Source: an uncultured Lachnospiraceae bacterium (GTDB lineage: Bacteria; Bacillota; Clostridia; Lachnospirales; Lachnospiraceae). From it: a stretch of DNA of 48,210 bases. Positions 25,795 through 32,964 of the stretch are shown piece by piece. The notes under the pieces were generated by a model that saw nothing but the letters and a program-made list of their open reading frames with translations, was not told the DNA's origin and made no database searches. The stretch spans positions 1 to 48,210 of the forward strand of contig CAJUBR010000011.1 in the NCBI GenBank assembly GCA_910584695.1. The letters are read 5' to 3'. Position numbers and translations under genes: made by a program. Positions within the stretch are counted from its first letter, which is position 1, and each line of letters starts with the position of its first letter.

Positions 25795-25861
25795 AGTTAC
25801 TGTTCAGACATCAACATACAGCACATATGCCAAGCGTCCGGCTTGCGGGTGAACAGTAACT
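25795..25861. repeat. Short palindrome-ended extragenic element
   Basis: AGTTACTGTTCA (25795-25806) and TGAACAGTAACT (25850-25861) are exact inverted repeats around a GC-richer interior (GCCAAGCGTCCGGCTTGC). The 67-bp unit looks like a REP- or MITE-type element. It lies in the spacer between the two small ORFs. Confidence 0.65.
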
Positions 25862-25920
25862 TCCGGCACGCCCTGAATATTTTTTATATTATTTCAAACA
25901 CTATCATTGAGGTGATCGCA

Positions 25921-26121
25921 TTGAGATATGAGAATCTGAATCAACTGATTCAAAAAAGCAGTACTTCCCGGAAATATTTCCTTTCGCTGCCAGCCAGTAT
26001 ACAGTTAAAGCTTCACGAGCATAATGACTATATTCACACGGCTGGTGAACTGCATCAACGCACAGATGCAATCCTAAAATACGAGCATCAGATTCAGATT
26101 AGCGATAGCTTTTTTAACTAA
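25921..26121 (+). CDS. Small soluble protein of 66 residues
   Basis: Starts at a TTG (25921) supported by GAGGTGA 5 bases upstream; the open frame extends further 5' but that part is AT-rich, crosses the palindromic element and looks non-coding. The product, MRYENLNQLIQKSSTSRKYF and onward to ILKYEHQIQISDSFFN, is probably helical and contains LSLPASIQLKLHEHND. A degenerate copy of the central part lies at 25406-25468. Not recognised beyond being typical of small proteins near mobile DNA in this bacterial group (recollection only). Confidence 0.6.
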   Translation: MRYENLNQLIQKSSTSRKYFLSLPASIQLKLHEHNDYIHTAGELHQRTDAILKYEHQIQISDSFFN

Positions 26122-26226
26122 TCAGCATAAGCATTCTTCTTCATAACTGATCCTGCATTCTTTTGTAAGGATATCTACTTTTGCAGTTTTTCCCTTTCTC
26201 CCAATATACCAGATGTTCTCCTGTTT

Positions 26227-26319
26227 TCATGCTACTGCAGCCCCGGTGGTCACGCCTGCAGTTTTTACAATATTGCGTAAAGAAGCAGCCTGAAACCCTT
26301 TTTCCATAAATTCAGCTTT
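26227..26319 (-). pseudogene. Remnant of a TetR-family regulator (HTH only)
   Basis: The minus strand reads KAEFMEKGFQAASLRNIVKT then AGVTTGA, the helix-turn-helix of a TetR-type repressor, and then hits TGA at 26229-26227 where the family continues with a FYxxYxSKEEL-like motif. Upstream the frame is not open beyond a few codons. Only the DNA-binding stretch survives. Confidence 0.7.
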
Positions 26320-26405
26320 AGGGCATTCTGTCTCCATACCTCTCGTCAAAACAGTCCGCCATTGACCGCATTCCTTTTAGCGTATCCATGAAATTCTGCA
26401 ACAGA

Positions 26406-27305
26406 CTATCCTATAGCAGTACGTTGCATAAGCAGAGATTTCAATTCATTTGCAGCAATATTCAAAGGATATCTTTCATTTTCAACAAAGCATATCTGCC
26501 TGGGTGGAATTTCTTCTTTCAACGCAAGCCGATATACCTCTCCCTTTTCAATGGCATCTTTTGCAAAGACCTCTGGTATATAACCAATACCCAAATCATT
26601 TTCTATCATAGGAAGAATCTGATCCGTTGTTGCAGCCTGTAGTTCCGGTTGCAGCATAAGACCATGACCGTGATAAAAATTTTCATAGAATTGATAGGTC
26701 ATTGTATCTTCTCCAAGACATATAAGCGGATAAGCTGCAATCTCTTTTAATGTTAAAACATTTTCTTTGAAAACAGCATAGGAAGGACCTCCGATTAAAA
26801 CATCCCTAAATCGCATGATTGGATAGGAAACAAGGGGTTTTTCAATTCTTGGCGGAGTTACAATTACTGCAAAGTCAGCCTCTCCCCCTTTGACCGATTC
26901 AACAGCCTGCAACGTAAGATTATTTAAAATACGGACACGGATCTGGGGATAATTTTTCTTAAAAAGGTGCAATACCGGCAGAAGCAGCATACGAAGTGCT
27001 GTTTCGCTTGCACCTATTGTTACACATCCGTTCTGCATACTGATCGATTCTGCAATCTCAGTTTCTGCCGACTGTAACTGTTCTACAGCAATTTTAACAT
27101 AGGAGTAAAGTCTCTTGCCCTCTGGTGTCAAAGATATTCCGCGATTAGAACGGATAAGCAGACTGCATCCAATTTCACTTTCAAGAAGTCTAATGGTACG
27201 TGATATGTTGGGCTGATTACTATGCAGCACTTTAGCTGCCTGGGTTATATTTTTATACTTTGCTACATAGTAAAAGATTCGATAATATTCATAATTTATA
27301 TTCAT
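26406..27305 (-). CDS. LysR-family transcriptional regulator
   Basis: A 299-residue regulator with an N-terminal winged HTH (about 1-60; ITQAAKVLHSNQPNISRTIR and GCSLLIRSNRGISLTPEG) and a periplasmic-binding-protein-like effector domain (about 88-295). The ATG has GGGAGGGG 6 bases upstream. It is divergent from a MATE efflux gene, 220 bases apart, and by the usual LysR arrangement may control it. The inducer is unknown. Confidence 0.92.
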   Translation of the reverse strand: MNINYEYYRIFYYVAKYKNITQAAKVLHSNQPNISRTIRLLESEIGCSLLIRSNRGISLTPEGKRLYSYVKIAVEQLQSAETEIAESISMQNGCVTIGASETALRMLLLPVLHLFKKNYPQIRVRILNNLTLQAVESVKGGEADFAVIVTPPRIEKPLVSYPIMRFRDVLIGGPSYAVFKENVLTLKEIAAYPLICLGEDTMTYQFYENFYHGHGLMLQPELQAATTDQILPMIENDLGIGYIPEVFAKDAIEKGEVYRLALKEEIPPRQICFVENERYPLNIAANELKSLLMQRTAIG

Positions 27306-27387
27306 CCAGTACCCCTCCCCCCCTGTTTTTTTATTCTTACCTGTTTAGACATATCAAATTAATATACTTACAATATCATATATATAT

Positions 27388-27416
27388 TTTTCACATTCCA
27401 ATAATCAGAGTATAAT
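27388..27416 (+). promoter_or_regulatory. Promoter for the MATE gene
   Basis: TTTTCA (27388-27393), 17-bp spacer, perfect TATAAT (27411-27416), placing the transcript start just before dispersed repeat copy D. The weak -35 fits activation by the divergent LysR protein. Confidence 0.5.
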
Positions 27417-27431
27417 ATTTAAGGAATTAAA

Positions 27432-27502
27432 AGTCAACAACCTCCGGCAGTCGTCAGATATGCGTGCAGGCATGCACGCATGGCTGATTGCCTGCGGAAA
27501 TC
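27432..27502 (+). repeat. Dispersed palindromic repeat, copy D (in the MATE leader)
   Basis: Begins GTCAACAACC like the other copies and continues into a second module with GCGTGC-AGGCAT-GCACGC and CCTGCGGAA, matching the second half of copy B in layout though diverged. It lies between the predicted start of transcription and the ribosome site of the MATE gene, so it would be part of the mRNA leader. Confidence 0.65.
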
Positions 27503-27525
27503 AATATTTAAGGAGAAGTGGTAAA

Positions 27526-28878
27526 ATGAATCGAGACTTAACCATAGGAAAACCGGAAACCGTATTATGGAAATTCTGTCTGCCGCTATTTGGAAGCATT
27601 ATTTTTCAACAGCTATATAATATTGCAGACAGTTGGGTAGCCGGTAGATTTATAGGGGAAAATGCCCTTGCAGCAGTTGGCAACAGTTATGAAATAACAT
27701 TGATTTTTATTGCATTTGCATTTGGATGTAATATTGGATGCTCTGTAATTGTTTCCCAATTATTTGGAGCAAAGGAATACGAAGATATGAAAACAGCGGT
27801 ATATACAACCATGATTTCCAGTGCCATTTTATGTGCAATTCTAATGCTGCTTGGTATTATATTCTGTAACGGACTCCTTAATCTGATACATACTCCAAAA
27901 GAAATATTGTCCGATTCCAAATTATATCTGGATATTTATATTGCGGGGCTTCCGTTTTTATTTTTTTATAATATTGCAACAGGAATTTTCTCAGCACTTG
28001 GTGATTCCACAACTCCCTTTGTTTTTTTAGCAATTTCCTCCACTTCAAATATTCTGGTAGATATTTTGTTTGTAGCAGGATTTCATATGGGTGTTGCCGG
28101 AGTTGCCTGGGCAACCTTTTTATGCCAGAGCATCAGTTGTATATTAGCAATTGCAGTAGTTTTAAAAAGACTGACAGGCATTCATACTGACAAGAAGGCC
28201 CGGATATATTCCGGTAAAATATTGAAACAGATTACAGTAATTGCAATCCCAAGTATTTTACAGCAAAGTTTTATTTCAATTGGAAATATTATTATTCAAA
28301 GTGTTATTAATGACTGTGGCGTTGGAGTTACTGCCGGATATTCAGCAGCCATAAAACTCAATAACCTGGTAATCACTTCCTTTACCACATTAGGAAATGG
28401 AATATCAAATTATACGGCACAAAATATAGGTGCCGGTATTTTGTCAAGGGTAAAAAGCGGATTCAAGGCCGGTGTAAAAATGGTGTGGCTGCTTTGCATA
28501 CCAATTGTCCTGCTCTATCTGATAGCATCAAAATTGCTAATAACATTTTTTATCAGCGTTCCTTCCAAGCTGGCACTTTCATCCGGTGTACACTTTCTGT
28601 ACATCGTAGCACCATTCTATTTTGTCGTATCTGTTAAGCTGGTTGCTGACGGTATCCTGCGTGGTGCAAAATTGATGAAAAACTTTATGATTGCAACCTT
28701 TACAGATTTGATTTTAAGAGTGGTTCTGGCAGAGATCCTTTCAAAACAAATAGGTTATATCGGAATATGGTGTGCCTGGCCAATCGGCTGGACAATTGCC
28801 ATGATCCTTTCTTTAATATTTTATCATAATGGTCCATGGAAAAATAATATTGAAAATATTTCACAATCCCAGCAGTAA
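27526..28878 (+). CDS. MATE-family multidrug/sodium antiporter
   Basis: A 450-residue, 12-helix efflux protein of the DinF/NorM superfamily. It begins MNRDLTIGKPETVLWKFCLP, the usual opening of Firmicutes MATE proteins, with QQLYNIADSWVAGRFIG in the first helices and GIFSALGDSTTPF in the middle loop. The ATG at 27526 has AAGGAGAAG 7 bases upstream; a frame extension of 22 codons upstream is the repeat element and not coding. Divergent from lysR. Substrate unknown. Confidence 0.93.
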   Translation: MNRDLTIGKPETVLWKFCLPLFGSIIFQQLYNIADSWVAGRFIGENALAAVGNSYEITLIFIAFAFGCNIGCSVIVSQLFGAKEYEDMKTAVYTTMISSAILCAILMLLGIIFCNGLLNLIHTPKEILSDSKLYLDIYIAGLPFLFFYNIATGIFSALGDSTTPFVFLAISSTSNILVDILFVAGFHMGVAGVAWATFLCQSISCILAIAVVLKRLTGIHTDKKARIYSGKILKQITVIAIPSILQQSFISIGNIIIQSVINDCGVGVTAGYSAAIKLNNLVITSFTTLGNGISNYTAQNIGAGILSRVKSGFKAGVKMVWLLCIPIVLLYLIASKLLITFFISVPSKLALSSGVHFLYIVAPFYFVVSVKLVADGILRGAKLMKNFMIATFTDLILRVVLAEILSKQIGYIGIWCAWPIGWTIAMILSLIFYHNGPWKNNIENISQSQQ

Positions 28879-28994
28879 ATTTTTTTATCATACACAATAA
28901 CATTAAAGAAAAAACGCGTGCGGCCACTTTAAAAAGCCGCCCGTAGGATCTTCAAATGGATTTTCGTGATCTTTAATATATCTGCATAAAAACA

Positions 28995-29122
28995 AACAAA
29001 AATATACTCACAAAAAACTTTTATAGGCTATAGATATATATTTTTCAAGAACACATACTAACATTTCTATACAAACAAGAGTGCTCAGACCATCTGTCTC
29101 TAGCAAAGATGTCTTGCGTATT
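28995..29122 (-). pseudogene. Duplicated fragment of the ABC permease gene
   Basis: About 128 bases match 30361-30489, inside the permease gene at 30156-30806, in the same orientation and at roughly 80 percent identity by eye (shared blocks: TATAGGCT, AGAACACAT, CTATACAAACAAG, CTTGCGTATT). No frame is open along it. The 3' end of the CPBP gene (from 29122 to 29100) runs into it in another frame, so the last seven or so residues of that protein are encoded by the fragment. Confidence 0.8.
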
Positions 29123-30110
29123 CATTTCTCATATGGGGTACCCGATACTCCTTTGTCAAAAGAAACGGCAGGTACACAATCAGGTAAGTGCTAATGCTAA
29201 TCAAGGTAGTCTGCCAGTTCCATGCAACACCGGACGGTGAAGCCGCAAACAGTACAGCCCCCATATTATTATTGAGAAAATGCATTATCGTAACAGCCCA
29301 AATATTATGTGTCCGCATATATACCCAGCCAAAGAAAATACCCATTCCAACACAACCGGCAAGCTGCACGAGAATACTTTGTAAACTAGTTTCGGGACTA
29401 TAATAGAACAAATTAATGGGCAGGTGCCATATTCCCCATAATAATCCAAGTAATATCACACCGCATTTTACCCCGAACTTCTTTTGCATAACGGGCTGCA
29501 AAAAATATCTCCATCCATATTCTTCCCCAAAAAAGGCTGTAAAACTAAGGGGAAAGCTGAGAACCGTTATTACAGCATATAGAAAAGCGTCCTGATTGAT
29601 ACCATATCCTTCTGCCTTTCCAAGGAGCACCTTCTCAAATAGAAGACCCAGTAAACCTGTCGCTAAATATAACCCTGCAAATAGTACAATTCCCGATACA
29701 CTGCGTCTCCAATTATGAAAAAAAGACAAGCCGCATTGTTCTCTTTTTTCTTTTTTCATACACAGGATTTCTATAAAACAAATCGGACAGGAGATCATCA
29801 CTAACACATTAATAAAGACTGCTAAGTTTAACTGTGGAGTGATCACACTTACCATACATAATATAATCATTATTACAGCAAACCCGGAAAACGTGTAATA
29901 AAAAATTTTAGGGACAGAATTGTCATGATTCCTATATGTCAGGAGCTTTCCTGCCATAACTCCGAACGCAGGTAAATACATCCATGTCAACGGAAAAATA
30001 CCTGTATCCATCCCTTTCGCATATGCCATTCCCATAAAAATACCAAGAATAACCGACAAGCCAAATACCAAGGCAGAAAAAATTTTAATTGTCTTTTTTA
30101 TTTTATCCAT
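29100..30110 (-). CDS. CPBP-family membrane protease (CAAX/bacteriocin-processing type)
   Basis: A 336-residue polytopic membrane protein with the three CPBP motifs: EE-x(3)-R in GEEYGWRYFLQP (about 205), F/W-x(3)-H in LLWGIWHLPINLFYY and the later H-x(3)-N in MHFLNNNMG. Proteins of this family process or give immunity to peptides. The ATG at 30110 has AGGAGG 7 bases upstream. It closes the GntR/ABC/permease/permease operon (46-base gap), suggesting a joint role in peptide resistance or membrane stress. The last residues (EYARHLC) come from a duplicated permease fragment, so the native C-terminus may have been replaced. Confidence 0.88.
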   Translation of the reverse strand: MDKIKKTIKIFSALVFGLSVILGIFMGMAYAKGMDTGIFPLTWMYLPAFGVMAGKLLTYRNHDNSVPKIFYYTFSGFAVIMIILCMVSVITPQLNLAVFINVLVMISCPICFIEILCMKKEKREQCGLSFFHNWRRSVSGIVLFAGLYLATGLLGLLFEKVLLGKAEGYGINQDAFLYAVITVLSFPLSFTAFFGEEYGWRYFLQPVMQKKFGVKCGVILLGLLWGIWHLPINLFYYSPETSLQSILVQLAGCVGMGIFFGWVYMRTHNIWAVTIMHFLNNNMGAVLFAASPSGVAWNWQTTLISISTYLIVYLPFLLTKEYRVPHMRNEYARHLC

Positions 30111-30155
30111 AATGCTCCTCCTAAAAATCAATACATCACACCTGTATTTTAACTT

Positions 30156-30806
30156 TTACATATACTTTCTAAATGCCCCGCCTACCGCATATTTGGATAT
30201 CGGTTTCTTATAAAATGCTTTGCTGAACATAAAAGACAGAACCGATCCTAATAAAATAAAACAAAAACCGATTAGAGCCGCCGATAAGATTGTCAAGTGA
30301 ATTTTTGTAACCTCTAATAATATATCTGTAGAAAAATAAACAAACATATATGCAACGGTAAATAAAAATATGCTCATAAAAAAACTCTTATAGGCTGTAG
30401 ACATATATATTCCGAGAACACATGCCAACGCTCCTATACAAACAAGGTTACGCAGATTATCTGTCTCCAGCAAAGGTGTCTTGCGTATTTTTAATGCTGT
30501 TATCACAATGATAAAACTATAGCCGAAAGTAATACTTAAAAATCCTGCCAGATTGGGAATCCATATTTCTAAAACCCGCTTATAGGACGATGCCGCCACA
30601 CTATTTGCACACGTCAGCATCGATACGATCTGTACTGACATCAGAGGGCCTAACATAATATACGTTCCACCAAGCAAAGACACTTTGGAATCCATAATAC
30701 TAATAACGATCCCCATTATAAAGAAAAGTACCGCTATCAGTATAGAAGATTTCAAATTGAACCCATACTTTATTAATTTTATTCCTCTTTTCAATTCACC
30801 TGTCAT
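30156..30806 (-). CDS. ABC-2-type permease subunit, second
   Basis: A 216-residue protein with six predicted helices and no nucleotide-binding motif. It starts 11 bases before the stop of the preceding permease (overlap) and has GGAGG 9 bases before the ATG. Together with the ATPase and the first permease it would form a YtrBCDEF-like or bacitracin-type export complex. Substrate unknown. Part of the gene has been copied to 28995-29122. Confidence 0.8.
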   Translation of the reverse strand: MTGELKRGIKLIKYGFNLKSSILIAVLFFIMGIVISIMDSKVSLLGGTYIMLGPLMSVQIVSMLTCANSVAASSYKRVLEIWIPNLAGFLSITFGYSFIIVITALKIRKTPLLETDNLRNLVCIGALACVLGIYMSTAYKSFFMSIFLFTVAYMFVYFSTDILLEVTKIHLTILSAALIGFCFILLGSVLSFMFSKAFYKKPISKYAVGGAFRKYM

Positions 30807-31449
30807 AATAGCTTTCCTCCATTCTTTTTAAAATCAGCCTTCTGCCTGTTAAAGTTATGCCCATTCCCAATAATATCAAAAGGATCGGTGCCCAAATCGG
30901 TATGTTCCACGTAGAGGCAAAAATGCCAACTGTAACTGCTGCATTGTTTAAAATATAAATGACTGCTATATTAACCCACCAGTTTATAAAAAAACGGGTA
31001 AGTAAAAGCCCTGCTTCCGTCAGCAGATAGGTGGAGAAAATGCATACAAGCAATTGCAGCAGCGTATATCGGTATTCCATCGGCTGCCTGCATGCGATAG
31101 CTAAGTAACTGCCGATTATGATGATTGCAATGCTTAAAAATCTTCTTGCCGCATCGGTTATCAAGCTGCTTTTCAACAAATGCATTCCCCTCACTGACGT
31201 TTTCAGATACTCTAACCGGTTGGTCTCTCTTGACGCAATTCCACCAAAGACAAAATAGTCCAGGATAATCTCTACTGCTACTAAAAAACCACAGGCAAAT
31301 CCCATACATATCACTGGGTAATATCCTAATTTATGGCTTAAGAAATAAAGCCCCATTATAATTACAAGGGGATAGAGCAGATAAACACATAGCTTCATCC
31401 ATGTTTTTACCGGCCAAAACGCATGATAACTCCTAATATACTGTCTCAT
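30796..31449 (-). CDS. ABC-2-type permease subunit, first
   Basis: A 217-residue membrane protein with about six helices. It begins MRQYIRSYHAFWPVKTWMKL and contains SRETNRLEYLKTSVRGMHLL between helices. The ATG at 31449 has AGGAGG 9 bases upstream, which itself overlaps the end of the ATPase gene. Overlaps the next permease by 11 bases. Family not recognised beyond ABC-linked permease by context. Confidence 0.78.
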   Translation of the reverse strand: MRQYIRSYHAFWPVKTWMKLCVYLLYPLVIIMGLYFLSHKLGYYPVICMGFACGFLVAVEIILDYFVFGGIASRETNRLEYLKTSVRGMHLLKSSLITDAARRFLSIAIIIIGSYLAIACRQPMEYRYTLLQLLVCIFSTYLLTEAGLLLTRFFINWWVNIAVIYILNNAAVTVGIFASTWNIPIWAPILLILLGMGITLTGRRLILKRMEESYYDR

Positions 31450-31454
31450 AACGA

Positions 31455-32354
31455 TCAACCTCCTACCTGCAGGCTGGTATATTTTTTCATAACCGCAACA
31501 CTGATCTGTGATAAAGTCGGCGTCTCCGTTACAATATCCAGTCCCGCCAGTTTATCCAAATCCTCAGCCAGGCAAAGTCCTTCATATCCATAAGCATTTT
31601 TTTCAAATCCCAAAAGAATGCCTTCTGCCCTGTTTTCATCCGTTTTCTCACCTTTTATTAAAATATATTTTTCTTTTAAATCCTCCACAAAGCCCTGTTC
31701 TACAATTTTCCCCTTTTCCATAATAATCGCATAATCCGTTACATTCTCCATATCTGAAATATTATGGGTTGAAAAAAGTACAGTTTTTTCTTCATTCCCC
31801 TCCTCTAAATATCCACGGATCATCGCACAAAGTTTATCTCTCATTAACGGGTCCAGAGGTGATGCAGGTTCATCTAAAAGAAGCATTTTCGTATCTCTTG
31901 CAAACACTGCAGCAAGCATCGTTTTCATCCGCATACCATCCGACAATTTTGCAATGGTCTTTTCCTTTTTTTTATTTGTATCAGGGCTTTTCACGCCTAA
32001 ATCCTTACAAAGCCTTTCATATCGCTCCCGGTGAAACTGGTCAAACAATAATTCACTTACCTCACCTACCTGTTCGATCGTCCAATGTGGCATAAAATAA
32101 TTTCCCGGTCCTGTGTAACCAATATTTTCCCGGATTACCTTATCCTCTTTTTCCCCGTTAAAGTAATCAATCTCCCCTTTATAATCCAGCCGGATTCCTG
32201 CAAGAATATTGATTAAAGTACTTTTCCCTGCTCCATTTTCTCCGATTAATGCAGTAGCAAATCCCTTCGGTATTTCTAATGCAGGAATATTAAGTGCAAA
32301 TCCCTTAAATTCTTTTGTCAAATTATGCATCGCAATTACTGATTGTATATTCAT
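31455..32354 (-). CDS. ABC transporter ATP-binding protein
   Basis: A 299-residue ATPase: Walker A GENGAGKSTLINIL (about 38-51), signature LSDGMRMK (a degenerate form of LSGGQ), Walker B MLLLDEPASPLDPLMRD and H-loop STHNISD. The C-terminal 80 residues are an extension without clear motif. Ribosome site GGGAGGA 7 bases before the ATG. Second gene of the GntR operon. The LSDGM signature is common in YtrB-like ATPases. Confidence 0.9.
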   Translation of the reverse strand: MNIQSVIAMHNLTKEFKGFALNIPALEIPKGFATALIGENGAGKSTLINILAGIRLDYKGEIDYFNGEKEDKVIRENIGYTGPGNYFMPHWTIEQVGEVSELLFDQFHRERYERLCKDLGVKSPDTNKKKEKTIAKLSDGMRMKTMLAAVFARDTKMLLLDEPASPLDPLMRDKLCAMIRGYLEEGNEEKTVLFSTHNISDMENVTDYAIIMEKGKIVEQGFVEDLKEKYILIKGEKTDENRAEGILLGFEKNAYGYEGLCLAEDLDKLAGLDIVTETPTLSQISVAVMKKYTSLQVGG

Positions 32355-32372
32355 CTTTCCATCCTCCCTTTC

Positions 32373-32744
32373 CTATTCACCTGAATCCATCAACATCTTT
32401 AAAATTCCAATCACTTCATCGTTTGAAATTCCTGCAATCTTTGCGGCAGAAATTGCATTTAATAAATGTTCCTCCATTTTACGCATATGCTGTTCCTTCA
32501 GCATTTCACTGTCTTGAGCATTCACATAATACCCTTTGCCCTGAACAGCCGTAACCAGACCTTGTTTTTCCAATTCTTCATAGGCCTTCATTGTTGTTAT
32601 CACACTGATTCTCAGTTCCTTTGCTAATCCTCTGATTGAAGGAAGATATTCCCCCTGTTTCATTTTCCCTGACAAAATGTCCTCCGTAAACTGTGCTGCT
32701 ATCTGTTGATAAATCGGAACACCGGAATTTTGTAATATCTTCAT
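32373..32744 (-). CDS. GntR-family (YtrA-type) transcriptional regulator
   Basis: A 123-residue regulator with only the winged HTH (about 10-75, PIYQQIAAQFTEDILSGKMK and LPSIRGLAKEL) and a short helical C-terminal dimerisation part, which is the YtrA subfamily. First gene of an operon with ABC ATPase, two permeases and a CPBP protease. Such regulators repress their own operon and respond to cell-wall-active antibiotics (family knowledge). An AT-rich dyad overlaps the -10 of its promoter, fitting autoregulation. Confidence 0.93.
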   Translation of the reverse strand: MKILQNSGVPIYQQIAAQFTEDILSGKMKQGEYLPSIRGLAKELRISVITTMKAYEELEKQGLVTAVQGKGYYVNAQDSEMLKEQHMRKMEEHLLNAISAAKIAGISNDEVIGILKMLMDSGE

Positions 32745-32771
32745 TTTTTCACCTCGCTATCTCTTTCAACT

Positions 32772-32812
32772 GTTTATATGTTATATATACACTATAATCA
32801 GTTTGCTGTCAA
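32772..32812 (-). promoter_or_regulatory. Promoter with overlapping dyad for the GntR operon
   Basis: Minus strand perfect TTGACA (32812-32807), 17-bp spacer, TATATA (32789-32784). A near-palindrome GTGTATAT-ATAAC-ATATAAAC (32792-32772, one mismatch in 8-bp arms) covers the -10 and is the likely GntR operator. Confidence 0.7.
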
Positions 32813-32865
32813 GATATAAATGAATAAAAAGTTTTGCGTGTAAAATTTTTTATAGATTAAAAAAA

Positions 32866-32910
32866 CTGTCACACGAAACATTAAGACTATTGTTTCGTGT
32901 GACAGTCTTT
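32866..32910. terminator. Strong bidirectional terminator
   Basis: A perfect 15-bp stem (32866-32880 with 32891-32905; arm CTGTCACACGAAACA) around a 10-base loop, with T runs on both outer sides. It ends the exporter operon (stop at 32965) on the minus strand, insulating the GntR promoter. Confidence 0.9.
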
Positions 32911-32964
32911 TTAAGAAGCTCGCTGATGCTCACGCAGGTCATCAATCTTTAAAAGTAATACACA

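Noticed and set aside
25663..25920. Upstream extension of the 66-codon small gene
   Set aside because: The open frame passes through AT-rich sequence and a palindromic element, with no ribosome site. The TTG at 25921 has GAGGTGA at a proper distance.
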